Shown here one piece after another: positions 1-5,126 of a stretch of DNA of 5,956 nucleotides (position 1 is its first letter; the number at the start of each line of letters is the position of its first letter). Origin of the DNA: Campylobacteraceae bacterium (GTDB lineage Bacteria > Campylobacterota > Campylobacteria > Campylobacterales > Sulfurovaceae); NCBI GenBank assembly GCA_027066355.1, contig JAMONW010000158.1, positions 1 to 5,956 of the forward strand, read 5' to 3'. The position numbers and the translations under genes are program-made. The notes under the pieces are model-generated. The model was not told the origin of the DNA, ran no database searches, and worked only from the letters and a program-made list of their open reading frames with translations.

Positions 1-1
1 A

Positions 2-235
2 ATGCGTCTTAGACCAATTTTAATGACAACTATTGCTATGGTCTTTGCAATGATACCACTAGCAATTAGCAACTCTCTAGGTAGCGAAACCAAAGCCCCA
101 ATGGCAATTGCAGTAATTGGAGGACTACTTAGCTCTATGCTACTAACCCTATTTGTAGTTCCTGCACTTTATAGAATTATCTACCCAATCGATGCATGGC
201 TAAGAAAGTGGTATGAGAGAAAGAAAATAGAGTAA
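2..235 (+). CDS. RND efflux transporter inner-membrane subunit, C-terminal fragment (5' end outside window)
   Basis: This is the last 77 codons of a resistance-nodulation-division (AcrB/MexB/CusA-like) proton-driven export pump; the gene enters from before base 1, so the ATG at base 2 is an internal Met. The visible RLRPILMTT stretch followed by a hydrophobic segment (about residues 8-24) is the conserved region before the penultimate membrane helices. GSETKAPMAIAVIGG leads into the last membrane helix (about residues 34-60), ending VVPALYRI as is typical of the family. A short basic cytoplasmic tail (LRKWYERKKIE) closes the protein. Such subunits work with a periplasmic adaptor and an outer-membrane channel, probably encoded upstream. 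The substrate class, drug or metal, cannot be told because the porter domains are missing. Family call is secure; subfamily is not. Confidence 0.9.
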   Translation: MRLRPILMTTIAMVFAMIPLAISNSLGSETKAPMAIAVIGGLLSSMLLTLFVVPALYRIIYPIDAWLRKWYERKKIE

Positions 236-257
236 ACTTTAATTTTGTTTATAAAAT

Positions 258-286
258 TTTAAATTCCCTCTTTAGGGGAAATTAAA
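258..286. terminator. Candidate bidirectional hairpin terminator between RND gene and fic
   Basis: TTCCC (264-268) pairs with GGGAA (276-280) around a 7-base loop. After one A/A mismatch, five more A/T pairs (258-262 with 282-286) extend the stem. It sits between the stop of the RND gene and the stop of the convergent Fic gene, where a shared terminator is expected. No long uninterrupted T tract follows on either strand, so the call is moderate. Confidence 0.4.
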
Positions 287-352
287 TTACTTATTTAATT
301 AAAAATTATTAAACACCAATACACTATAAAAAAACTAAAAATTGACTCTATA

Positions 353-1696
353 TTAATTAACATCTTTTGCTAAATAAAGTTTTTCTCTTAAATTATTAGA
401 GGCTATATATGTTATTAATCTTCCATCTTTTCCTGCAATTAATAATTTATATTTTACAAGTTCATTTAGATATTTTCTTGCACTATTAGCAGATATATCA
501 TACTCTATTGCTATTTCATTTGCAGTAAAGACTTTTCCAGGGCTTTTGATAGCTTTTTTTAATATATCTTTTTGTTGAAAATTAAATCTATTTTTTAAGA
601 AACTATTTTTCAAAAGCTCTTCTATCTCTTCAAACTCTATGCTCTTTTTTTGCAAATAAGCTAAAAGTTCATCAATAGCTCTTAATATAATATCCACTTG
701 ATAATATATAAAATAGGTCAAATCATTATCATCTATTTCACTATACAGATAAGATAATCCATACTGTTTTGGCGCCTCTTTTAGTAGTTTACTTATAGAT
801 ATATACTCAAAATAATAAAAACCATTCTTTAGCATATACCAATAAAATATTGCTCTTGCCGTTCTTCCATTTCCATCTGCAAATGGATGTTCATAACCAA
901 TTGCAAAATGCAAAATAATAGCTTTTATTACTGGATGTATAAAATTTGCACCATCTTCTCCTGTATGATCACTATTTGCAAAGTCGCATAATTTTTGTAA
1001 TCTTTTAGCAATATCTTTATAGCTTGGAGGTTGATGTAAGATATTATCATCTAATCCATCAGAGATAATAATATCATCACTAACTCTAAATTCTCCAGCA
1101 ATATTTCCATTGCTATTATTGCCTCTAGTTGCAATTTTATGAAAATTTAAAATCATATCAATACTAAGCTCTTGACTCTTTACTCTTTTAATCTCTTTCA
1201 TTAAGAGATAATTATTTATTATCATCTCTTCATCTTCTGTTTTAGGTTTTTTTTGAAGAGTTAACATCTCTTTTGCCACTTTTCGTGTAGTAGAAGCACC
1301 TTCAAGCTGTGAGCTACTAATTGCTTCTTCTATAACTAATGATGATATTAAAAATCTACTTTTTATTGAGTCTGATGGCACAATACCTTGCCCAGCTAAA
1401 TTAGTTATTTTAAATAGCTTAGCATTTAAGCTATCTGGCACACAATAGTTAAATGCATTACCAAATTTATCTTTAAGTGAAATAGATTTTAAAATATTAC
1501 TTCTAGCCCATTTCGTAGCAAACCACGCTTTTTTTTCATCATCTCCATCTTTAACTCTCCACTTAAACTCACTCCAATAAAGATATCTACCTTTAGAATC
1601 TATCTCTTTATATTTTTGAAGATACTTAAAATCTAACAACTCTGTATTATTAAAGTTAAATATAAATGGTGCCTTTTCTACTATATTTTTCGCCAT
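353..1696 (-). CDS. Fic-domain protein (probable AMP-transferase) with inhibitory helix and C-terminal winged-helix-like region
   Basis: Fic enzymes usually transfer AMP from ATP to a hydroxyl side chain of a target protein in the cytoplasm. The core motif HPFADGNGR is at residues 270-278, with catalytic His270, the acidic metal-binding Asp274, Arg278, and a further Arg at 281. Upstream, SSQLEG (128-133) fits the inhibitory motif [S/T]xxxE[G/N]; because it lies N-terminal to the Fic core in the same chain, this is a class II, self-inhibited Fic, with Glu132 expected to block productive ATP binding. About 100 residues precede this region without a domain I can name. Residues 195-225 fit the flap that positions target proteins. 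Residues about 370-435 (TANEIAIEYDISANSARKYL) resemble a winged helix-turn-helix. No antitoxin gene is adjacent, consistent with class II. The start ATG has no strong Shine-Dalgarno. The protein looks intact. The target is unknown; autoregulation is an inference. Confidence 0.9.
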   Translation of the reverse strand: MAKNIVEKAPFIFNFNNTELLDFKYLQKYKEIDSKGRYLYWSEFKWRVKDGDDEKKAWFATKWARSNILKSISLKDKFGNAFNYCVPDSLNAKLFKITNLAGQGIVPSDSIKSRFLISSLVIEEAISSSQLEGASTTRKVAKEMLTLQKKPKTEDEEMIINNYLLMKEIKRVKSQELSIDMILNFHKIATRGNNSNGNIAGEFRVSDDIIISDGLDDNILHQPPSYKDIAKRLQKLCDFANSDHTGEDGANFIHPVIKAIILHFAIGYEHPFADGNGRTARAIFYWYMLKNGFYYFEYISISKLLKEAPKQYGLSYLYSEIDDNDLTYFIYYQVDIILRAIDELLAYLQKKSIEFEEIEELLKNSFLKNRFNFQQKDILKKAIKSPGKVFTANEIAIEYDISANSARKYLNELVKYKLLIAGKDGRLITYIASNNLREKLYLAKDVN

Positions 1697-1708
1697 ATTT
1701 TTACTTTA

Positions 1709-1738
1709 AACTCAAATTTTAATTTTTGAGTTATTATA
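1709..1738 (-). promoter_or_regulatory. Putative fic promoter -10 with abutting inverted repeat (operator candidate)
   Basis: On the minus strand a perfect TATAAT (1733-1738) lies upstream of the fic start. Directly next to it is a perfect inverted repeat, AACTCAAA (1709-1716) and TTTGAGTT (1725-1732), with an 8-base spacer. Transcription would start inside the repeat, so a protein bound there would block the promoter; alternatively it forms a hairpin in the 5' leader. No convincing -35 box is seen. The sequence is observed; the regulatory role is inferred. Confidence 0.45.
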
Positions 1739-1827
1739 ACATATTTCTTATAAAATAACTAATTTTAGGGTATATAAATAGTATATGCTTTTAGTTAGAG
1801 TTAAAATTTTATATAAAAAATAAGATA

Positions 1828-1848
1828 AAACTCAAATTTAAAAATTTG
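1828..1848. repeat. Second copy of AAACTCAAATTT within a short palindrome, upstream of the SMR remnant
   Basis: AAACTCAAATTT at 1828-1839 repeats exactly the 12 bases at 1708-1719 in the fic promoter region. Here it is part of the palindrome CAAATTT-AA-AAATTTG (1833-1848). The two copies, 120 bases apart, bracket the divergent fic/SMR intergenic region, where they could serve as paired binding sites. The rest of 1739-1882 is plain AT-rich sequence in which I see nothing else firm. Chance is possible in DNA this AT-rich. Confidence 0.35.
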
Positions 1849-2019
1849 TAAAATAATTTAATATTTAGCAAAAAGGTTACTTATGAGTGCTTGGATATAT
1901 TTAATTTTAGCAATAGTTTTTGAAGTTATTGGCACAACATCTATGAAAATGAGTGAAGGATTCAGTAAATAAGTGCCATCAATTGCTATGGGTATTTTCT
2001 ATCTTCTTTAATTAACGGC

Positions 2020-2191
2020 TTTAACCCAGATTATGCATTAGAGTTGCTTTATATTTTGCTAATGCTTTGTTTTTGGATGTTTATAGAAAATTTGAGTTTA
2101 ACCCAAAGGTTAATCGATGATTTTCTATGAATACCCAAGAACAAATGATTAGTAAAAGATTTGCAATTTCTATTGCATATTCTGGGTTTAA
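2020..2191. mobile_element. MITE-like palindromic insertion (162 bp plus TTTAA target duplication) inside SMR pseudogene
   Basis: TTTAA at 2020-2024 and 2187-2191 form a direct repeat around an element that starts CCCAGATTATGCA and ends TGCATATTCTGGG. The whole segment is one imperfect palindrome centred at 2105.5. I aligned the two 86-base arms by eye without gaps and counted about 61 of 86 complementary positions, rising to about 68 if G-U pairs are allowed. The centre is TTAACC-CAAA-GGTTAA. Removing 2025-2191 leaves one TTTAA and joins the SMR frame exactly (LTALTYALKK). There is no transposase gene, so it would have to be moved in trans. CC-starting ends, AT-rich targets and 5-bp duplications recall IS1380-family elements such as ISEcp1; that kinship is inferred from memory only. 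Confidence 0.8.
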
Positions 2192-2340
2192 CTTATGCTT
2201 TAAAAAAAATAGATATGAGTATTTGGGCAGGTGTTGGCACAGCTTTAATTACAGCTATTGGAATTGTCTATTTTAAAGAGCCTTTAACACTCATAAAATT
2301 TTAGTATAGCTTTAATAATTGCTGGAGTTGTAGGGCTTCA

Positions 2341-2398
2341 TTTAAGCCAGAATATGCATTAATAGATAGAACTATCCCAATTCATAATCTGGGTTTAA
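2341..2398. mobile_element. Second, short palindromic insertion (48 bp plus TTTAA duplication) of the same family
   Basis: TTTAA at 2341-2345 and 2394-2398 flank a 48-base hairpin that starts GCCAGAATATGCATTA and ends TTCATAATCTGGG, nearly the same termini as the 162-bp element upstream. The inner stem GATAG/CTATC (2365-2369, 2372-2376) closes a two-base loop. Removing 2346-2398 turns the SMR 3' end into HLIP-stop. It may be an internally deleted relative of the larger element. Lying between convergent genes, its hairpin could also help end transcription from both sides, but no clear T tract supports that. Confidence 0.68.
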
Positions 2399-2421
2399 TC
2401 CCTTAAATATAGTTAAAATAT

Positions 2422-2976
2422 CTACTTAAAAACATTAGCAAAATCTATTTTACTTTTGCAACTATTATCTAAATCAAACTCAAAACTATCAGCTTTTGTT
2501 CCCTTTTTAATATGTTTATACTCTTTACCTTGCAGTTCATATATATCAAAAACTTCACTATTTGGCTCTACAATAATATAATATTTTACACCCTCTTGCT
2601 GGTAGAGTTTATATTTTGTTGTAACATCTTTTAGAGCAGTGGCTTTAGATAAAACCTCTACAATTAAAGGTGGAGTTTTACTAAAGTATTGATTATTTGT
2701 ATCTTCACAAAAAATTGCAACATCTGGTTGCACAACTGTTGTATCATTAACCTTCCAATCAATTGGAGAGATATAAACATCACACTCTTTGTTTTCACAT
2801 TCAAAGTTGCTATCTAACTCTTTTGCTACACTAAAAGTTACCTTTTGATGCTTAGGATAAGGGGCAGGAGACATTGCATAAGCAACTCCATCAATTATCT
2901 CCCAACTACCATCCCACTCTTTATAGTCATTATAAGTATAGTATGGAAAGTTTTCATAATCAATAGCCTCTAACAC
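2422..2976 (-). CDS. Uma2 (DUF820) family PD-(D/E)XK nuclease-like protein
   Basis: A 184-residue protein of the Uma2 family, whose fold is that of restriction-type endonucleases; the biological role of most members is not established. Family landmarks appear in order: WEIIDGVAYAMSPAP (25-39, with Glu26), His43 in PKHQKV, QPDVAIFC (83-90, Asp85), PPLIVEVLSKAT (102-113, Glu107), then the helix with Lys121 and GVKYYIIVEP (129-138). Asp85, Glu107 and Lys121 are the expected active-site set, with the lysine in the displaced position seen in this family. The length is normal. The start is GTG (2974-2976), chosen because AAGGAG lies five bases before it (2982-2987). It is 55 bases downstream of leuA on the same strand and could be read from leuA or from its own promoter. 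It is a lone gene of a patchily distributed family, next to a pseudogene with insertions, so lateral acquisition is plausible. Confidence 0.85.
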   Translation of the reverse strand: MLEAIDYENFPYYTYNDYKEWDGSWEIIDGVAYAMSPAPYPKHQKVTFSVAKELDSNFECENKECDVYISPIDWKVNDTTVVQPDVAIFCEDTNNQYFSKTPPLIVEVLSKATALKDVTTKYKLYQQEGVKYYIIVEPNSEVFDIYELQGKEYKHIKKGTKADSFEFDLDNSCKSKIDFANVFK

Positions 2977-2981
2977 AATAT

Positions 2982-3010
2982 CTCCTTAATATAATCTTTT
3001 TATAATTATA
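2982..3010 (-). promoter_or_regulatory. Ribosome binding site and possible -10 for the Uma2 gene
   Basis: Reading the minus strand, TATAAT at 3005-3010 is followed about 17 bases later by AAGGAG (2982-2987) and then the GTG start after five bases. The strong Shine-Dalgarno fixes the GTG as the start. The -10 match suggests a promoter independent of leuA, but no -35 is evident and the DNA here is very AT-rich. Confidence 0.5.
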
Positions 3011-3031
3011 CCATATATTTTAGAACTTTAT

Positions 3032-4594
3032 TTATATGCTATCTCCACTCTGAGAATGACGCTTTTTAAGCATTCCTTTCATACTTAAATAGCTATTTAA
3101 TGCACCTAAATATGCTCTTGCACTTGCTAACATAGTATCAATACTTAAGCCATTTCCTATAACTGCAGGTTCATCTTTGTTAAAAGCAACTTGCACATTT
3201 ACACTTGCAAGTGCATCTTTACCCTGAGATACAGACTTTACTTTATAATCTTTTAGCACCCCTTTATGCCCTGTTATTCTATCAATAGTTTTAAATACAG
3301 CATCTATTGTGCCATCTCCAATTCCAGCATCTGTTAGCTCTGCTCCATCTGGCATTTTAATTGTAACTGCAGCACTTGGCACTCCACCTGTTGAATCCAT
3401 CAACTGAAGAGCCACCAACTCATAAGCTTTATCAACTTTTGCCATATTACTTGTAATCAAAGCTCTTATATCATCATCATAAATATCTTTTTTCTTATCT
3501 GCCAACTCTTTAAAACGCTCAAACGCTTGATTTAACTCATTAGACTCCAACTTAAAGCCCAACTTCTCTAACTTATCTTTAAATGCAGCACGACCAGAGT
3601 GTTTACCCAAAACTAAAGTATCTTCTTTATTTAAGCCAATCTCTTCTGGAGAAAATATCTCATAAGTTTGTTTATGTTTTAAAACACCGTCTTGGTGTAT
3701 TCCGCTCTCATGTGCAAATGCATTTTTGCCAACTATTGCTTTGTTTGGCTGAGGCTCAATGCCTGTTATACTTGCTACCATACGACTAGATGGATATATC
3801 TCTTTAGTATTAATATTTGTATAAACATTGCTAAACATATCTTCACGCACCTTTAAAGCCATTACAATCTCTTCTAAAGCGGCATTTCCTGCTCTTTCAC
3901 CTAAGCCATTAATTGTGCATTCAACTTGTCTTGCACCATTTTTTATTGCCTCTAAAGAGTTAGCAACTGCTAAGCCCAAATCGTTATGGTTGTGCACCGA
4001 TATTATTGCGCGATTACCTATATATTTATACATTTGGCTAATCATATCTGCAATTTCACTTGGCATTCTAATACCCACAGTATCTGGTAAATTAATAGTT
4101 TTAGCCCCAGCTTCAATTACTGCATCGCTAATCTCTTTTAAAAACTCTATATCACTTCGCCCAGCATCTTCACAACTAAACTCAACATCATCTACAAAGC
4201 TTTTTGCCAACTCTACTGCCTCTACAGCCTTTTTAATAACTTGACTTGGAGTCATCTTTAACTTATACTCCATATGTATAGGGCTTGTTGCTATAAATGT
4301 ATGAATTCTCTTTTTTGGAGCATTCTCTATTGCACGAGCTGCTTCTGTAATATCATGTTCCAATGCTCTTGCAAGTGAACATACAGTTGAATTTTTTACA
4401 ACTTGAGCTATTTGATTAATTGCTTCAAAATCTCCACCACTAGCTGCCGCAAAACCAGCTTCAATTACATCAACTCCTAAGCGCTCTAACTGCAATGCAA
4501 TTTGAATCTTCTCTTTTGTATTCATTGAAGCACCAGGACTCTGCTCTCCATCTCTTAATGTTGTATCAAAAATAATAATTTGTTCTTTGTTCAT
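3032..4594 (-). CDS. leuA: 2-isopropylmalate synthase
   Basis: LeuA condenses acetyl-CoA with 2-oxoisovalerate to give 2-isopropylmalate, the first committed step of leucine synthesis, in the cytoplasm. The 520-residue length matches the bacterial type-I enzyme (about 520). The N-terminal TIM barrel opens with FDTTLRDGEQSPGASM (residues 9-24; Asp10 metal ligand, Arg14 substrate contact). HNHNDLGLA (201-209; His201 and His203 metal ligands) and GLGERAGNAALEE (230-242; Asn237) follow. AHESGIHQDG (294-303) lies in the linker. Residues from about 395 to the end form the allosteric domain that binds leucine for feedback inhibition (STGGVPSAAV, GDGTIDAVFKTI, ARAYLGALN). The ATG follows AAAAAGG (4603-4609) at eight bases. 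A hydrophilic tail after YLSMK (GMLKKRHSQSGDSI) looks slightly extended. leuCDB are not adjacent. I see no leader peptide with leucine codons upstream. The product is not in doubt. Confidence 0.97.
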   Translation of the reverse strand: MNKEQIIIFDTTLRDGEQSPGASMNTKEKIQIALQLERLGVDVIEAGFAAASGGDFEAINQIAQVVKNSTVCSLARALEHDITEAARAIENAPKKRIHTFIATSPIHMEYKLKMTPSQVIKKAVEAVELAKSFVDDVEFSCEDAGRSDIEFLKEISDAVIEAGAKTINLPDTVGIRMPSEIADMISQMYKYIGNRAIISVHNHNDLGLAVANSLEAIKNGARQVECTINGLGERAGNAALEEIVMALKVREDMFSNVYTNINTKEIYPSSRMVASITGIEPQPNKAIVGKNAFAHESGIHQDGVLKHKQTYEIFSPEEIGLNKEDTLVLGKHSGRAAFKDKLEKLGFKLESNELNQAFERFKELADKKKDIYDDDIRALITSNMAKVDKAYELVALQLMDSTGGVPSAAVTIKMPDGAELTDAGIGDGTIDAVFKTIDRITGHKGVLKDYKVKSVSQGKDALASVNVQVAFNKDEPAVIGNGLSIDTMLASARAYLGALNSYLSMKGMLKKRHSQSGDSI

Positions 4595-4663
4595 TCTATT
4601 TACCTTTTTATATTATGTTTAAAATTTGTTTAATGTTGCGTGTTTAAAAAAAAATGGGATAGT

Positions 4664-4669
4664 ATTATA
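4664..4669 (-). promoter_or_regulatory. Candidate leuA promoter -10
   Basis: TATAAT on the minus strand, about 70 bases before the leuA start. The expected -35 position (4687-4692) reads CTCTTC, a poor match, as is common in Campylobacterota where sigma-70 promoters rely little on -35 boxes. A run of nine T on the transcribed strand lies just downstream (4646-4654). No attenuator hairpin or leucine-rich leader peptide is visible between it and leuA. Confidence 0.45.
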
Positions 4670-4715
4670 AAGATAGCAGGAGAATAGAAGAGGCTTTAGT
4701 AAAAAATTTATTAAT

Positions 4716-4736
4716 ATGTATAATGCTAAAATACAT
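4716..4736. promoter_or_regulatory. TATAAT box inside a short inverted repeat in the leuA-rpmE intergenic region
   Basis: ATGTAT (4716-4721) and ATACAT (4731-4736) form an inverted repeat with a nine-base spacer, and a plus-strand TATAAT (4719-4724) overlaps its left arm. It could be a distal rpmE promoter with an operator, a site acting on leuA, or chance in AT-rich DNA. The rest of the 303-base region (4595-4897) holds only the leuA and rpmE signals listed separately. Confidence 0.25.
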
Positions 4737-4816
4737 CTTCTATCCTTTTTTGAAATCATTTTATATTATTTTATCACACTTTTATTAAATTTAACCAAAA
4801 ATTAAACTTTTTTTAC

Positions 4817-4822
4817 TATAAT
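4817..4822 (+). promoter_or_regulatory. Candidate rpmE promoter -10
   Basis: TATAAT preceded by a T-rich stretch (4808-4814), a pattern typical of Campylobacterota sigma-70 promoters, with no good -35. Transcription from about 4829 would give a leader of roughly 70 bases before the rpmE ATG at 4898. Confidence 0.55.
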
Positions 4823-4842
4823 TGCCAGACTATTTTTAATTG

Positions 4843-4865
4843 CTGTCTCGCATCGGGCGTTGCAG
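4843..4865 (+). promoter_or_regulatory. GC-rich hairpin in rpmE 5' leader, candidate L31 autoregulatory or attenuator element
   Basis: CTG (4843-4845) pairs with CAG (4863-4865), and CGC (4849-4851) with GCG (4857-4859), with an internal loop between and a five-base apical loop. It is the only GC-rich patch in the region and is followed by TTTTT (4866-4870), so it could end transcription early. Structured leaders through which L31 controls its own synthesis are known in other phyla; I cannot match this one to a named family. The stem is short, so confidence is modest. Confidence 0.4.
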
Positions 4866-4897
4866 TTTTTAAAATTTATTAAACAGAGGAAAATATT

Positions 4898-5098
4898 ATG
4901 AAAAAAGATATTCACCCAAATTATGTTGATTGTAAAGTAACTTGCGCTTGTGGAAATAGCTTTACAATTAAATCTATTAAACCAGAGATGTCAATTGATA
5001 TTTGCAATGAGTGCCACCCATTCTTTACAGGTTCTGAAAGAACAGTAGATACTGCTGGTAGAATTGATAAATTTAAGAAAAAATATAATCTTTCTTAA
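4898..5098 (+). CDS. rpmE: 50S ribosomal protein L31 (zinc-binding type)
   Basis: A 66-residue large-subunit ribosomal protein of bacterial L31 type that bridges the subunits. The start MKKDIHPNY is nearly the same as in Escherichia coli L31. Four cysteines fit the zinc-binding form: Cys16 and Cys18 (CACGN) and Cys36 and Cys39 (CNECHPFFTG), so this is the C-plus version rather than the zinc-free paralogue made under zinc starvation; Cys12 is an extra cysteine. The conserved HPFFTG (40-45) and GRIDKFKKKY (54-63) are present, and the length is normal. The ATG follows AGAGGA (4885-4890) at seven bases. rsmI starts 28 bases after the stop, probably in the same operon. Confidence 0.97.
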   Translation: MKKDIHPNYVDCKVTCACGNSFTIKSIKPEMSIDICNECHPFFTGSERTVDTAGRIDKFKKKYNLS

Positions 5099-5105
5099 AT
5101 TTTTG

Positions 5106-5118
5106 CCCCATTGTGGGG
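5106..5118 (+). other. Hairpin between rpmE and rsmI overlapping the rsmI ribosome binding site
   Basis: CCCCA (5106-5110) pairs perfectly with TGGGG (5114-5118) around a TTG loop, in the 28 bases between the rpmE stop and the rsmI ATG. No T run follows, so it is not a standard terminator. The GGGG (5115-5118) is the only purine-rich tract at Shine-Dalgarno distance from the rsmI ATG (eight bases), so the stem would hide it. It could lower rsmI expression relative to rpmE or protect the rpmE 3' end. Confidence 0.5.
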
Positions 5119-5126
5119 TTGCTTAA

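Larger units (their letters stand above)
1883..2406 (+). pseudogene. Small multidrug resistance (SMR/EmrE-like) transporter, decayed and interrupted by two palindromic insertions
   Basis: The intact parent was a roughly 105-residue, four-helix proton-coupled exporter of cationic compounds. The ATG at 1883 follows AAAAGG (1871-1876 region) at good spacing. The first 29 codons read MSAWIYLILAIVFEVIGTT..., with Glu14 matching the essential EmrE glutamate. TAA stops then interrupt the frame at 1970 and 2009. The frame runs to the TTTAA at 2020-2024, is broken by an insertion, and resumes in register at 2192 (TYALKKIDMSI, then WAGVGTALITAIG at 2224 on, then YFKEPLTL). Four residues expected in SMR proteins (about AYAI before WAG) are missing. 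A frameshift near 2299-2303 precedes SIALIIAGVVGLHL (2303-2344). A second insertion follows; joining across it gives Ile-Pro-stop at 2406. Several independent lesions mean the gene cannot make a transporter. The choice between EmrE-type and SugE-type is uncertain. Confidence 0.88.

Noticed and set aside
2020..2130. Both arms of the large palindrome carry similar short open frames (about 35 codons, starting NPDYALEL and NPEYAIEI)
   Set aside because: The similarity follows directly from the two arms being inverted copies; there is no start codon with a ribosome binding site, and the frames run across the symmetry centre. Coding origin from a transposase end is conceivable but unsupported.
2171..2180. 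TCTATTGCATAT in the right arm, translating to SIAY, looks like the missing SMR residues
   Set aside because: It belongs to the inverted terminal sequence of the insertion, matching the left end of the same element, so the match to the missing AYAI codons is coincidental.
2020..2191. Integron attC site associated with a qac-like SMR gene
   Set aside because: The element lies inside the SMR gene rather than after it, is bounded by direct TTTAA repeats, and lacks the paired RYYYAAC/GTTRRRY core arrangement expected of attC; no integrase is present.
353..2976. CRISPR array, tRNA or full insertion sequence in the accessory island
   Set aside because: No regularly spaced repeats, no tRNA cloverleaf signals and no transposase frame were found on either strand.
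3583..4244. Two plus-strand open frames (68 and 138 codons) opposite leuA
   Set aside because: They lie antisense inside the well-supported leuA gene, have no ribosome binding sites, and their protein sequence resembles no family; they are composition shadows.
4595..4663. Leucine attenuator or leader peptide upstream of leuA
   Set aside because: No short ATG-started frame with leucine codons and no alternative stems are visible between the putative -10 and leuA.
5106..5118. Intrinsic terminator after rpmE
   Set aside because: The stem is GC-rich but short, and is followed by TTGCTTAAATG rather than a T tract; rsmI begins immediately after.
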